Shown: positions 11,125-23,924, counted from the stretch's first letter. The stretch: DNA of 64,000 nt from Haemaphysalis longicornis (GCA_013339765.2 CM023451.1:150591623-150655622), one strand, 5' to 3'. Notes: generated from the letters alone by a model not told the origin. Numbers and translations: made by a program.

Positions 11125-14100
11125 CACAGGCGAGCTTACCCATGTCGTTTCAGTCCTGCGAGCCTCCTCGCCAAAGACTGCTTGCCAAGCCACCAGCAGC
11201 CTGTACGGCCGTACAACCCCGGCTCGCCAGAATAGTCCCAGAAGGACACATCAATGTCTATTGTTTGGTAGTTTTTCTCAGACTTCGTTTAAATTCTTCT
11301 ACGATATTTCACAGTTTGCATGAAATCACTATTGTAACCCGGAACAATGCCAGCCAGCAAGTGAAATAGTTTGTGCTATATTTTTTTGTTCCTATGATCA
11401 AAGGGTTCCTCAGGATGCACCCACGTGTACTGGTCAGTCTCTCGGAACGGGTGCTGGCGGCAAAGGTGTGATAGTCATCATCATAAAAATGTTGTCGTCG
11501 TCGTTGTTTGTCATCGTCGTCGTCATCGTCATCCTGCGGTAATCCGGATGTTGTGGATACAAGACCAAATCCCAGCTTTATTTGAGTTTCAAACCTTGGT
11601 GCAAGACCAATGCTGATTAGTGCGTGTGGGCCATAAAACGAAGGAAGCAGAACAAGAAGGAGATAGAGGAGAATAGGAAGGAGGAGAAGAAGAACAGGAA
11701 AAGCATGAAGCAGAATATAAACGAGAACAAAGAGGGACAAGAGAAGAAGACGTAAAATATGGAGCAGAAAAAGAGGAAAATAACAAGTGAACCTTCATGC
11801 GAGATGTGTTTTAAATGACTCTGTAAGGGTAGGTAAGCAGGTTAACGACAAAGTTCGTGAGGTCTAGATGGCGTCCGTAAAATGTCCTCCTGGGCTCGTT
11901 TTCATGAATTCACGTTGAAAGGCCTACAATGTCAGTTAATATTTTGCCGCCATACCTGTCGAGGTAAAGATTATATTTAGGGCACGCACAACCTTATTTC
12001 GATGGCCATGCTAATCTTCTTTAATGCACAATTGCTCTGAGTATATAGTCGCACATAATTTCTGTTTATGCCGCCCGCGCACATCTGTGATACGCCGGGA
12101 CAGCAAAGTCGGTATAGCGCTGCCAAGGGCTCTCATACATCCTGCTTTCAACTTTCAACAAGGAATGCTAACCACGTCGTCACACGTAGTAAATTTTTCT
12201 ATTAACTGTTGCGCACTGAAAAAAAAAACATTATGAATTAAAAAATTAGCTAGCCAATATGACGCGGTTAGCATCCTCGGGGTTGTGCTACAGATTTCTG
12301 TTCCGATGAACCCAGTTCTCCCCCTTCACTTTCTACACTCTTTCTCTCCTCCTCATTTGTAAGTGTGGAGGTTAAATTGCCGTTTCTTCAATCATCTTTC
12401 TTATTGTTGTCTTATTGTTCAAGCAGAAGAAATATCATTGTGATTCAGCGTTATTTAGGAAACACTCATATTGCCCAAGAAAGTTCGTGCTTAGACTAGT
12501 TGGTGTCTTCGGGTATCCTATTTAACAACAGCAACTTAAAGAGGATTCCCGGTAAAGTGATAAATACATTTAGGGTTACCTGTGCTACCCATCCTGATCG
12601 ATCTATGGCTAAGGGATACCACTGCGACACGAAATGGTTCATTGATAACTCACCGCGACAGTGGTTTTTTGTATAAAGCCGGAGAGCGACAACACCCGAG
12701 GACGCGGGATTTCAGCGCTATCAAAAAAAATAATAATTTGAGTATCTGAAGATATTCGTGGGTGGAGGCTCAGAACGGCCCGCTACTTTCACGCAAAATA
12801 AAAATTTGTACTAAATGTTGCAATTTGTGGGAATCTAATCAAGCTGTGGTTTGATTTATTTGCACACATCGTTTTGTTTGAGACCGGTGGATGAATTAAA
12901 GTCTCATCGACTTTTTCATTTAGCATTTTTAGCAAATATTTGCTTATTTCGAATTCCCCTTTGACTCAATTGCTAATTCCTTCTTTTTTCGTTGCTCGAC
13001 TAGAAAAAAAAGCCATACTAAGAGAACGCACGCAAATACCAATACATGGCCTATTGCTGTGTCGTTTATCGCTTCCGCACTCTCGGAGGAAAATAAAGCT
13101 TCGGCACGAAAAGACGCCCTTCCCTACAATCGGCATTTGCCATTTTGTTTATTTATCCGCATAAGTAAAGTGTGCAGGATTAGATCGCTCCCGAACTGCT
13201 ACTTCCGGTTGGACTACCCCAATAGCGCTTCTTTCATGCAAGCATAGAAGAGGAGGAGGAGGAGAAAAACTTTATTTATAGAGATTACAAAAAAAAAAAA
13301 AACTGACGCTATGCGCGAAAGGACCGATAGAAATGAATATCGAAGGCGTTTACGGTTCCCTTCGTTTTTCGATTTCCGGTAACTCTGCACGCAAATCGGC
13401 TCCAAGATTTGTCGAACGCCCTGTGAGCATATTCGAAGCAGGAAAGGCGTTTCTCGCGCTTACTTTGCTACAGCCGTAGAGGAACGGGAACAAGCTTTGT
13501 GTGCCTTGAGGGGGGCGGAGGCAGATTGGGGGAATTTTGTTCCCCCGGGAACGCCGATGAGACTTACGTTAAAGAGAACTTTCTATTTTGAGCAAGGCGG
13601 AAACCGCGGTTCCTCCGGAGTGTTAGAAAACTATAGTCGGCATTAATTACAGCACAAATCAGACAGCGGTGCATAGTTATAAAAACGCAAAAAGGACGGA
13701 TGGCTTGTTTCTAAAGACAAATTGTGGACTACACTATTGCACAACATCACGAAAACTTAAAATTTCCAAACTTCACGTAATGAATGCTTTCTAGAGTTCA
13801 AAAATGGCCTTTTTACCAAAGCCACAAATTAAAACCCGCACACTTACACTGTTTTGCGCTAATGAACTGTATACGAAGAAAAAACGTCATCCGCGCTCAA
13901 TACAATCATGCAAGATAATTAGAATAACATGCTTAAGGTGGTCATACAGACAAAATAAAATTTTGTTTTATTCGAAAGATCTTGTGCTTTATAGCGCCCT
14001 CAGCGCTTGTCCGGCAGCAAACGACGCTTTATTCACTGAGAAATTAAACATTTTAAGCTAAAGTTTCAATTCTCCCGATATATCGAATGTTTTCGTGACG

Positions 14101-17100
14101 TCGACAATGACGTATTCGGAGCAGGCCTTAAAACTAAATATAGCTTGCGGACCAGGGCTGCTACCATCTCAAAGTCGGAGGTTTGGTTATCTTGAGTGGC
14201 GCTGCAATACCACTGAAGCACTAGTGTTCGCCCTTTGCTTATTGCCGGACTTCTATACCTGTCGTATTTCTATTTGGATTCATACTAATCGTTTCATATA
14301 ACGTAAGCTATGACTCGGCAAACAGGGTCACGTAAGTGACCGTGTCGCTTACGTCAATTGCACAGTGTTGCGTCAGACGAGTCCAACGCGTCCGACTGGC
14401 TGAGTTAGGCAGTGTCAACTGTGAAAGTGCCGCACTAACTGCTTCAGTGTTTGTGTGGTCGTTCGTAAATGTAATTGGTACCCCCACCACTCTTACTGCT
14501 AAAGAAGATTTTGCTCTAATTTATGCCCAAATAGCTTGTTCGGCAAGCTTAGAAGCCCTGCCTAGTTTGCGTTTGCTCTTGCCGGCCTCAGCCAATCACA
14601 CAGCTGGGTATATGACATCAGAGGTTCCGTTGCGTGAAATGAGGTAGCGGGTCGCATGGCCATTCCTTTTTTTCCTAATTATATAGCTTAGTTGAGTGAC
14701 GTTTGCGTTAAAAGTAGTGTCAATATAATACTAATGCGCAATCTTCTGAATAAATCAAACTTGTGTTTTGTCTGCATGGCCTCTTTAACAACCATCAAAT
14801 ATAATTTCTTTGTTTGCATGCGGGACAACATGCTAGTTTGCAGTAGAATATTGTAGGGTCGTGAAAAAGGCTGTTTGATGAATTAATGTTTTTAGTGAAT
14901 TCCACCTGGTGTTTTTACGCGCAGCGCTGCCGTGCATGCTGATTTACGCTTCCGTGCTGGCTTTTGCTCCCTGCTGGGTCCTTCGGCTCCCTTCCAGACT
15001 TATCTAAGCATTCGTGGTCCGGATCAACCTCTTTTCCCGGTCGATGGCTTTTACTACAACCTTTTTTTCCCCATCTTCTCAATCCGATTACTCAGGTGTC
15101 ATGTTTTCTCTTCGTTCCATAGAAAGCACCAATGATAGCTTAGAAAAAAAAAAAAAAAAAACAGGCCGCGTGCAAGGCAGCTCGTCCATTCTATGCGCGG
15201 TGAAGACGTCATGCCTCCAGTGGCTTCTGTGCCGTGGTAAGCATGTGCTCTCACTAATATCATCCCCCTTTTTCCTTTGCTGCGTTTTCTTCCTCCTTCG
15301 GTTATTGTGAATGAGAGGTTTAGCCAATCGCCCTGTTTTGCCTAACTATGCTATTAGCGGGGGCGTGGTTTGCCACTCACTAAATAATGCTTGCGTAATT
15401 ACTCAGGGCGAAAATGCGGTCACTGACCAAGTCAGGGTAAAAACACAGAGACGTTTCGGGACCCGTTCGGGTACCTTGATCACATTGAGCAGGCAAGAGC
15501 CGTAATTCTCTTCTTATTCTAAAATGTGACGTAATGAACGGGTGTAGCTTGCCGGCAGATTCTACACTCGCATAATTAATCTGCTCACATTTCTCACTGT
15601 AGTACTGAGTTGGTGTCTGTGACACACGTTTCTACGTTGAAGGCCACAAACCATTCCCTGGGTCCACCTGTTGTCGGCCAGAATCCATCTGTGGCGGTCT
15701 ATTGCTTACGTGCCAGTCTCTCATTGTGGAGTACCCTCTTTTGAATCACTCCCAGAGCCATATTTGCCCAATCTTTTTGGCTCCATGAGTTACTTTTAGA
15801 GGGATTCTCCGAGAAATGTGGCGTCGTTTCAAGCATTCATTTACCGTATTTTTGGGCTCTGATCACTCGCCCATTTTGGGTAGCATCCGTTAGTTATCCT
15901 GTGCGCCTGAATATGCGCCTAGATTTTCTACCAACATAAAGCCTTATTTATTTACCTGCTCAAAGCAGCTGCGAAGCAGCTCTTGGACAAGAATTCGCGT
16001 AGTGGGTCACGTCAACAAGCAGCTGCAAGCCTCTCTGAGCTGCCCGCTATCCGGCGCGGCAGCAAAATTGAGGACGAGCAGACGATTTTTCGTCTGTTCG
16101 TGCCCATTCGGAGCGTAGGCGCAGAACACGAAGTTGGAACTACGACAACTGCTATTGTCTAGAAATTTGTACAACAAATAGTTTTTGAAGACGTTTCTCA
16201 AAGTAATTACAAAATTTCTCGGTTGCTACTATGAAGCCAACCTGCGCTCAATACTCCTGTTTAATTAATGGAATAAACGTTTATTCCTCCTCCTTGGTTG
16301 CATCGTGAACCGTTGCTGACACGTCCGGGCTTCTGTTATAGACGCAGACGGGCAGCTGTTTTCATGCGTATCCTGAATGCAGCTGAACAAATTCTGTGAA
16401 GCGTGCATTGACCGATTGAAAAGGGAACTGTTTATTTCACATAGCTGGTGCCCTACCTGCAATTCTGGAGGTACTCGACTGCGACGGTGATTACGATGCA
16501 GCGGTGCCCTATCTTGTGGCGAAACCCACTCGCGGAGATGCAAACCGATAAAAAGCCCATGGCATTAGCTTCAGAGAGTGGTCATACACACATTTCATAA
16601 CGACGTTCAAACGTCGCCATTTATATCCGTTAGACGCGAAAACCTGGTGCTCCTCGTAAAACGCCGGTGTCCCGTCTTTGTCGAGGACCGGATACACCAA
16701 CGTCTCAATGTTGTTTGTAATCGCGACCAGCAAAGGAACACCAGCAGTACCCGGCATTCTCGCACTGTGCAGACGATTAACTTGCGCCAGAACGAGCGAG
16801 AAGGCCAACAAAACCGCGAGTCTCCTTTCGCCACTGTAGTCTGCTCGCACGTCGTCTGCTCGCCTTTCTGTTGTCTGCGGGCTGCTTCTCCCGAGCAGCG
16901 GGAGCAGTCTGGGCAGCTTTAACTGCTCCATCGTGCAAAATCAATACGATTGAGCAGCTCCGGGACTGGTGGGCGGAAGCGACGCGGAGCTGCTCCCGCA
17001 AATGAAATACGGAGCTTCTTCTGACATGCTCAGCTTAGAGTAGCCAAATAAGGGAAACGCATAATGAAGTGATGCTTTCACATAATCCACAACCAACACA

Positions 17101-17470
17101 TGTCACTCGAAAAACAGATGGTAGTAACAATACCTCACACATTTTTGAAAGTTTCTGAGGATCTACTTTTTCACAAGGAGCTATAATGACCAATCACGGA
17201 GTTCAAACCAACAATTGTGTCGAATAACGCTGTGATTCATTTTCATTTTCTCAGTATCACCATGCAATGCAAAACTTTATACTTGCATTGCCTAACGTTA
17301 CAGCGCAAATGAAAGTTTTCGTGACATATGGTAAGCTAGCCGTCGTCATTGGGCTTCTTTGTCTTGTTCGGAGCTATTGGTCATTCGAATTTATTGTTAA
17401 AAACCTTCCCGCGGATATTTTAGGTGAATATTGGTAGAGCTTGGGGAGTCATCCTGCAGTTGCCATCGGT
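11125..17470. other. Unassigned stretch of about 6.3 kb
   Basis: I find no supported gene. It holds a degenerate (GTC)n run at 11489-11535, a GA-rich purine tract at about 11640-11780, an A18 run at 15144-15161, and a short hairpin at 16071-16105 (ACGAGCAGACGA against TCGTCTGTTCGT). At 16233-16246 GAAGCCAACCTGCG is identical to the inner end of the MITE at 36010, so a decayed MITE end may lie there. Open frames of up to 143 codons show no domain. Confidence 0.4.
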
Positions 17471-17478
17471 GAGACTTC
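17471..17478. repeat. hAT target-site duplication, left copy
   Basis: GAGACTTC, identical to 18813-18820 at the other end of the element. An exact 8-base match argues that the insertion is not very old or that the flank is little mutated. Confidence 0.9.
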
Positions 17479-18812
17479 CAGTGATGCCAATTTAGCGGAT
17501 TTTCCGCTAAATCTGGCGGATTTCACTTTGTTCTGACGGGGAAAAAATTAGTCTAGCGGCTAGTGGATTTTTTGGCGGGCCATTTTCATACATAGCGGAT
17601 TTCTGGCGGATACCTCACGCAGTGCACCGATTCAAAATCGCCCTGCAAGACCTTATGACTTTGCTTTCAAGCTTGGTTAAAAAAGTCGTAATTCCGACAG
17701 AGCAGATTGACGTTCTGACGTGCAGACTTGAGGACCACTTGAACCCCAAGCCATATCTGGGCTACATGTTTGAGACGTACGTTGACAACGTGAAAGCTCA
17801 GAAGACCGACGGGTTCTCTCTCGCAGATGAAGCTGTGATGCGAGAAAGCTGCATAAGGTTTATTACCACGCTAGTAGATCAAATCAGACAGCGACTTCCC
17901 TACAAGATCACAGTTCTCCAGGAAACATCACTCTTATCGATCGAAAACGCTTTGTGCGTCGTGAAGGAGCCATTGATTCCTCTGCTGGAAGCAATGGCAG
18001 TGCCCCCTGAGACAATAGAAAAAATTTAAAACCAGTGGAGCAAAATCACCCTCCTGAATGGAGGCAAATATCATCCACGCAGTCGTTCTGGTGTGAAGTT
18101 CACTCCTGTAAGGACGCCTGCGGCGAAAACCTGTTCGCCGAGCTGGCCAGATTTCCATGTCGATGCTCGTGCTGCCGTATTCAAATGCCGAAGTAGAGAG
18201 GGACGTTTAGTCAGCTTAAAATAGTAAAATCCAAGCTGCGGAACAAGCTGAAGCCTGAAACTACAAACGCCATCTTCGTCGTAAGAGCGTGGCTGAAGCG
18301 ACACCAGAAAGGTTGTTTTGATTACGAACTTCCCGCGGCAGTTCTTAGTGCCATCGGGACATCTGCAACGTATGTGCAACCAAGTCTCCTTTCTGGTCCC
18401 TGAACAAGTACCTGAACAAGTTCCTGTAGAGATGATATCAGACGACGACAGCGGCGACGAAGACCTCGATGTGTTTTTATTGACCTGTGAGTTCTTTTTT
18501 TCATCAGTGTGAACATTTATAACTTTTAGCCTCATCTGTGATGAGGTTGACAAATGACGACCACCGCCGCACTGAAGCTTCAAGTGTTCTAGTTAGGCTC
18601 CTTGTAAGACTCTTTTATATATTATTTCAGCTCTCGCAGTTTTGGGGAGTTCTAAGAATGATAAAGGTATTTATCATACGAAATTGCACTGTTTTTCTTA
18701 TAAAATAGGCCCTAGCGGAAAATGTAGCGGATATGTTTTAGAATCTAGCGGAATCTGGCGGATTTCTTATGGCTTTTTAGTGGATATCTGACGCCCAGCG
18801 GTGGCAACACTG
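17479..18812 (+). mobile_element. hAT DNA transposon, non-autonomous copy with 8-bp TSD
   Basis: The left end starts CAGTGATGCCAA and the right end, read on the other strand, starts CAGTGTTGCCAC. They are flanked by the identical octamer GAGACTTC at 17471-17478 and 18813-18820. Short terminal repeats starting CAGTG and an 8-bp target duplication define the hAT superfamily. Both ends carry subterminal copies of AGCGGATTT and CTGGCGGATTT in both orientations, likely transposase-binding repeats. The interior holds a broken C-terminal half of a hAT transposase on the plus strand. At 1334 bp it is shorter than autonomous hATs, so it is an internally deleted relic. Confidence 0.93.
17622..18403 (+). 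pseudogene. hAT transposase pseudogene (C-terminal half)
   Basis: An open frame of 135 codons (17622-18029) encodes a helical segment with motifs such as YLGYMFETYVDNVKA and RFITTLVDQIRQRLPYKIT. It ends at a TAA in ATT-TAA-AAC-CAG, and the same frame continues with NQWSKITLL. A shift then gives SFWCEVHS and GENLFAELARF, another gives SNAEVER, and a third gives FSQLKIVKSKLRNKLK followed by NAIFVVRAWLKRHQKGCF. SNAEVER-FSQLK is the hallmark of the hAT C-terminal dimerisation domain, which is needed for transposase assembly. The N-terminal BED finger and most of the RNase H-like catalytic core are missing. At least one nonsense change and three frame shifts show that it makes no functional enzyme. 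Confidence 0.88.
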
Positions 18813-18820
18813 GAGACTTC
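18813..18820. repeat. hAT target-site duplication, right copy
   Basis: GAGACTTC directly after the right terminal repeat, matching 17471-17478. Confidence 0.9.
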
Positions 18821-19500
18821 CCACCCCACCAAGGCGAATGACACCCGGCGAGGGGAATCCGCGGTGAAAACGTGAACGGCGTTGCGAACTCAGCGTAGAA
18901 GTACGCGATTAATGTTTGGGACATGATTCAAAGAGAGGGATGAGCTAATGTACCACTTAAGTGGTAAAAGATATGCGCACCCATAACTCTAATGGGGCAA
19001 CTGGCACCTGCTAGGTTGCATCTACTGGCATGAACGACCGATGCCGCTGTTATCCCCGTGAATTTTCTAGCGACTAGCAGCCAAAAAAGCGGGACACGAA
19101 CAATTATATTACCCCACACGCACACACGTTTATTCACTCGTGGTAAAAACCTACAAGCTGGGAGCAACGGTAGGGCCTATCGGTGGCGGTGGAACATTTT
19201 TGACAATTATTCTTGCACAGGAGCATGCTTATTGCACGTGCTTACTCTAACCACTTATAGGGCGCTGACCAACTCATCCACTGAGGACCGCGCTTTATTA
19301 TTATAAATTTCGGAAACTGCACGAGATAAAAAATCTCTAACACATAGCTCCGTCAACATTGTTCTGAACGATGAAAGGCTTGAAAAGCTGAGAAAAACTA
19401 AGATGGAAGAAGAGCGGGGGTAGCGCTGTTGAAGTTGGCCAGCCGGAGCGCTGATAATGGGAAAGCAGAAAAACATTTTGCTGCAAAAATTTCTAAAGCA
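18821..19500. other. Unassigned stretch
   Basis: Nothing recognised between the hAT copy and the next LINE. Minus-strand open frames at 18928-19167 and 19255-19584 have no motif. Confidence 0.35.
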
Positions 19501-19504
19501 TCTA

Positions 19505-20189
19505 TCTAGGGAGCAGAACAACTTGCCCTCGCTTTCGGCGCTACCACTGACAACGCTTACATTACAGTAATGACAGCCTCCCAAGCCGCCTGCCGCAGCT
19601 TCCGGCTAGGTCGCATACCCCCCGCGGCACTCTAAATTCGGTAAAGTGTGTGCCAGCTCCCGGAAATTCACATCATTCGGACCCCTGGACACGAGTCCTT
19701 CGAGGGAAAAGAGGAGGCACACGCCGCTGCCCGCGTTCTTACCCATCGCGCCGTTTCTCAGTACGGCGACGACACGCAGTCCCTTCGCTATGCCAAGCAC
19801 ATTCCTATTTCATCAAGCACAGAAATCATAGCCCAATACCGTCACGAACGACGACAGTTCCCGCCACCACACCCCCATCTATACAGATCCGAAGCGACTA
19901 CCTTTCGCCGATTTCCACCCTCTACAACGCTACCTGTAATTTATGTCCCCTACATGGCACCTTGTACAACATGATGAGGGAGTGTCAGAAAACGCCATCT
20001 CTTACCCCCAATGCTCACCCAACCTACCAGCAGTGGGCGGACCAGCTGGCCAAGCCTCTCAATCCAGCGTAGCCTGATGGAGAGGGCCGGGCCAGCCAGC
20101 ACGGATCAGGGCTTCCCGGACTTGAGGAGGCCCGCCACCTAACGGGCGCCAAACCATCAACCCACGAATTTCGTTGCAATAAACTTTTT
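19505..20189 (+). mobile_element. LINE 3' third (family C): RNase H and C-terminal region
   Basis: The plus strand shows AEQLALAFG (E-helix of RNase H), VMTASQAACRSF (normally TDSQAACR, here with Asp replaced by Ala), then across shifts TPGHESFEGKEEAHAAARVL. Next come IIAQYRHERRQFPPPHPHLY and RSEATTFRR, the linker typical of this lineage, then a CxxC-like remnant, an HNMMRECQ remnant and QQWADQLAKPLNPA. AATAAA at 20178-20183 directly precedes a (CACT)n tract. The element is dead because of multiple shifts and loss of the RNase H acidic residue. Confidence 0.85.
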
Positions 20190-20293
20190 CACTCACTCAC
20201 TCACTCACTCACTCACTCACTCACTCACTCACTCACTCACTCACTCACTCACTCACTCACTCACTCACTCACTCACTCACTCACTCACTCACT
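20190..20293. repeat. (CACT)n microsatellite at a LINE 3' end
   Basis: About 26 perfect CACT units beginning immediately after the AATAAACTTTTT of the family C LINE at 19505-20189. The position is that of a LINE tail, so the array probably grew from it. Confidence 0.95.
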
Positions 20294-20299
20294 ATAAAA

Positions 20300-21110
20300 A
20301 TATGAGCATCGATAAAACTAAATGTAAGGCTCCGTGCGCCGCTGCTTGTGACTACTAACATGCCAGATGTATAAATCAATCCTAACTTTCAAAACAATAT
20401 GTTGTCCCAATGATGAATTCACTCATCAGCAATGAGAATAGGAGCGGTGGCATCTTTCTGGTGTGCAAGACTGTGTTTTGAGCAATCTGCAGCAGCCTTA
20501 AGACGTACGAGCAGTGCGTATAGATCTACATACTAGTGTTTGACGGTCTGAATTATAAGCTGCGAATGCTTTCCGTAGAATTCTATCGTCCGGTCTTTTG
20601 TAGAACAGTCTGTGCAGTTTAAAATAAAAAAAAAATGCGCGCCAATTCACCCTGGAAAGGTGGTTCGAAAGCGAAGCTGTAAACGACACCCACAACGAAT
20701 ACCCATGCGACGTCACTTGAATTTACACACGTGGCTCTACATAGAGGGAAACCAGATACAAGTGAAATGCACGAAACCACACCATTTTTTACTTCAAAGA
20801 GATATTCTTTGCTAAGATTAAATAAATGCATGTTCCATGAATGGCGGTTGATTGAGTTGTATTGCATGGTGAAGCGCATGAGTGGAAATTATTTCTTTAT
20901 AAAATGAAAGAAACTCAAAGACGGTGTTAGACGACCTCCCTTCTGTTCCATCTATGCCGCCGCCGACTGAGGCGACAAGATCGGTGGCAGAGACGGAGGA
21001 GAAGTGAGATGACGGCCGCCACACGCGCCATGGGTAGATCCCACAGTGGCGCGAGAAGTTGCGTGAAGCTATCAAGTGACATTAAGCGAGAACACAGGGA
21101 GTAATCCCGC
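20300..21110. other. Unassigned stretch
   Basis: No supported gene or known repeat. Confidence 0.35.
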
Positions 21111-21111
21111 A

Positions 21112-21475
21112 GATGTGATGATGATGATGATGATGTCCTCAAATATTTTGGCACGTACCCACAAGGGGGATTGGCCAGGGCTAAACTGGTTAAATACGTG
21201 ATCTTCAAAATACTTATTTCGGATAAGAGGCGTGTAAAAGGAAACTTAGTTAAGAATGAAACCCGAATTACCCATTAATCAGCACCGTTTAGCAATTCAA
21301 ACGACCTGAGGCAGAAAGAAAATTTCAATGCAATTAATATTCCCTTCTTTGCAAACCAGCTTTGATGCGCCAATAGATAAATAAGTGTTATCGATAAAGT
21401 CAACCCAACCGCTCAATCGGCTCCTTCAAAAACAGTTGTCTAGCTGTTGAGAAACGGCGACAGTCGAGAAAAAAG
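21112..21475 (-). mobile_element. LINE family A 3' end with (ATC)n tail
   Basis: Reverse complement of this stretch is colinear with 10740-11122. It begins at the CTCGACTGTCGCCGTTTCTC coding block and passes CAGGTCGTTTGAATTGCT and TTAATGGGTAATTCGGGTTT. It reaches GGCCAATCCCCCTTGTGGGT, then GAGGACATCATCATCATCAT as tail. It is a much shorter 5' truncation than the plus-strand copy. Confidence 0.8.
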
Positions 21476-22309
21476 CCGCCGCATCTTCCAGGGGGGAAAC
21501 TCGAGTAAATGGTCGCATCTACTCGAGGCAAGCAAAGCATCACGTCAAGACGCCCTTGACTGACTTCCGAACGCGCGCTCCTCGCCGCTTATATACGTTG
21601 AAGGGGACTCTGCGGAAGCCGGTACCAGTCGACGACGTGGAGCGTACTTGTAAAGCGGCTGAGGACCCTAGGTGTTTGAGCCAGCGCGGATGTTGCTTCG
21701 CGCCGCCAAGCACATCCAAGCGCGGATGTTCTGCTTCACCGCACAAGCGCCTTATCATCCATAATGCGGTTTCGACGGTTGTTTTGTGGTTTGTTTAAAC
21801 GAATACTGAGCTCTATGTAGAATGCCTGACGCATGCGCACGGGGTTTTAGGTGGGAACTGCTGGGTCCTGCCTGGAGTTTTGGTTTACTACCACAAAATT
21901 TCCGTCCAAGTAGAGGCTAACAGCTTCGCTGTAATATGCGCTTCCTTATTCAACAATCTTCTAAGGTTTGACTGGGCAGCTGGCTTAAAAGGCAGTGATT
22001 GCATTTGCGAACATGCAGGGACAGAATATCTTGTAGGACTTCATTCATTCCGATAGTCTAATCAACTCAACGCGAATACAAAAATTGAGGTTAAGCACAC
22101 TTACAATAAACTAACGTTTCGGTTGTTTATATAATCCGGACAAGTGCAACATCACTTGAAACTATCACAGTTTTTCATCCAACGTGTTCTTCTTTATCAC
22201 TTGAAATGAAATTCGCAACGTGGAAATCGAAGTTTATATATGCTTACGCAACAATGCGCCGGTGCATAATCTGCGCCGCTCTGACTGTCCTTCGCTCTTC
22301 GGCGTTACT

Positions 22310-22771
22310 ATCGTTTAATGCCCCATTTATATGCGACTACGTGGCTGCACGAAAAGTAGTAGTTTTCGGTTTGCACGTACACCCGGGCTATGGCTACGAC
22401 AGCAACGTTTCCAGTGCTAAACAGCTGTTTGGCCGTAAAAAGCATGTCCTCCGGTCGTGACTCCTCCTCCCAGAACCACATCCATATGGGCTTATTGTGG
22501 CACCGCATTGGATACATGCGTGGCCGCCGAGACCATGGTGCATAAGCTCCTTCAGGCATGGACGAGGGATGGAGGTGTCACTGCAGTGGCACGGAGAACG
22601 AAGAAGAGGCTCTTCCACTTCGTCACTTTCGCCGACGCAGAGCATGCAGGATGGCCTCTCTCTGTACACAGCCTCCGAAAGCGGCAAATAACGCTCACAC
22701 TCTGTGGCTTCGGTATGGGTGCTGCTGGAGTCAGTGCGGCTGCGGGGGTCAGTGCTGCTGGCACAGTTCAC
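22310..22771 (-). pseudogene. RING-CH (MARCH-type) E3 ligase-like fragment, degenerate
   Basis: The minus-strand frame reads CMLCVGESDEVEEPLL, then RSPCHCSDTSI, PRPCLKELMHHGLG and HACIQCGATI. This is the C-x2-C, PCxC, CL-x-E/W, C-x2-C order of RING-CH zinc fingers, which recruit E2 enzymes to ubiquitinate membrane proteins. The His that should follow the C-x-C pair is absent and the spacing is two residues short, so zinc binding would be impaired. After the finger, the neighbouring frame continues as KPIWMWFWEEESRPEDMLF, as family members do, which implies a frame shift. No transmembrane pair is visible. It could also be one exon of a diverged tick paralogue. I favour a pseudogene. Confidence 0.5.
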
Positions 22772-22829
22772 GTCCTGGACAACTTTCCCTAGATGCCGCG
22801 ATCCTCGCTTTTGCCCTGCCGTCGTGATG

Positions 22830-23860
22830 GCTCTCGACGCTGTTCACCAGCTTGAGGCCATCGGCACATTTACGAGACGAGCTGAAGAATTACGTGGTGT
22901 CCGGTGGGGGACAGCAACGGCACAAGACAACAGACGTGCCGCGAAAGGCGGTGAAAAGGGCGGGTGCCAAAGCGCTGTTCTTGCTCACCTCTGACAAAGA
23001 CGAAAGCTGGGTGCGGGTGGTTCGTCGATTGTATTGGAGGTTGAAGGAAACGCGCTGACTGATGACGATAGTGCGCCCTGGAAAATTTATACTACTGATA
23101 GCAGGGAAAAAAAAAGAATTTCTTCGAGTTGGTCTTTAGTGGAGGTTAAATGGTATTTACTCCAAAAGTGTCGCTCCCACAAACAATATAAGAGAAACTG
23201 GAATGTCAACCATTATATATTTTTCAGCAACGCGATAAGCAAAATAAAATAATATTTTTCGTCACGAATATTACTTCTTCATACCGCTATTAGTCCCTAC
23301 GAGCAAAGGGCCGGCCCTCATTCATGTACGGCCATGTTTAAACTTCTACTGGGAGGTTTACGCGAATTTGTTAGCGGTAAGAGTGCGCTGGAGAGGTTTT
23401 ATTTCTCGTGCACCATGGGGGACGGCTGCGCCGACACTGTCTAAGCGTTGCAGGGCGAGGTTGGATTCTGAAATTCTACGAGCATTTAACCTGCATAACT
23501 TGTGTATGTGTGAGCTACAAAACAAAAAATAATCAATATCCTGGGATGAAATACTGAGAAAGCGTCGTTTTAAAGTTTAAGTTAGAAGTGATCGAGATTG
23601 ACGTCCTTGCAGCAGTTCGCAAAGCATTCATGAAGTGGTGCCTAGTGTTCGTTTGTGTTTCCTGCGTTGTACGACAGCTCAATCTCAAAATGCCTGGTAA
23701 ATGGCTCATTAAAGCATTACTTAGTTTAAACCACACTGAAAGCCACAAATAAGAAGTCCACAATTAATTTCGGTATTCCTGAGCGCTTAAGTAATGCAAC
23801 TTTAAATGAACTAACAATAATGTATCCTGGTGTTACAAGGGTGTTAGTAAAAAGTGTAAA
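22830..23860. other. Unassigned stretch
   Basis: No supported gene. The part after 23080 is AT-rich. Confidence 0.35.
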
Positions 23861-23924
23861 CGTAGAGCAGCGTTGCCCGCAGGTACTGACCCTTCTAAGC
23901 TGACCGAATTCTCACCAGCTCCTA

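Noticed and set aside
16509..16931. 140-codon minus-strand frame with an overlapping plus-strand 114-codon frame
   Set aside because: Both strands are open over the same bases and no domain is seen, so this looks like a compositional effect.
19650..20072. 140-codon plus-strand frame as a host gene
   Set aside because: It overlaps frames that carry LINE motifs (TPGHESFEG, YRHERRQFPPPHPHLY), so it is a shifted reading of the LINE.
20190..20293. Regular array of short units that could be mistaken for CRISPR repeats
   Set aside because: Units are 4 bases with no spacers and the genome is eukaryotic. The same holds for the other arrays.
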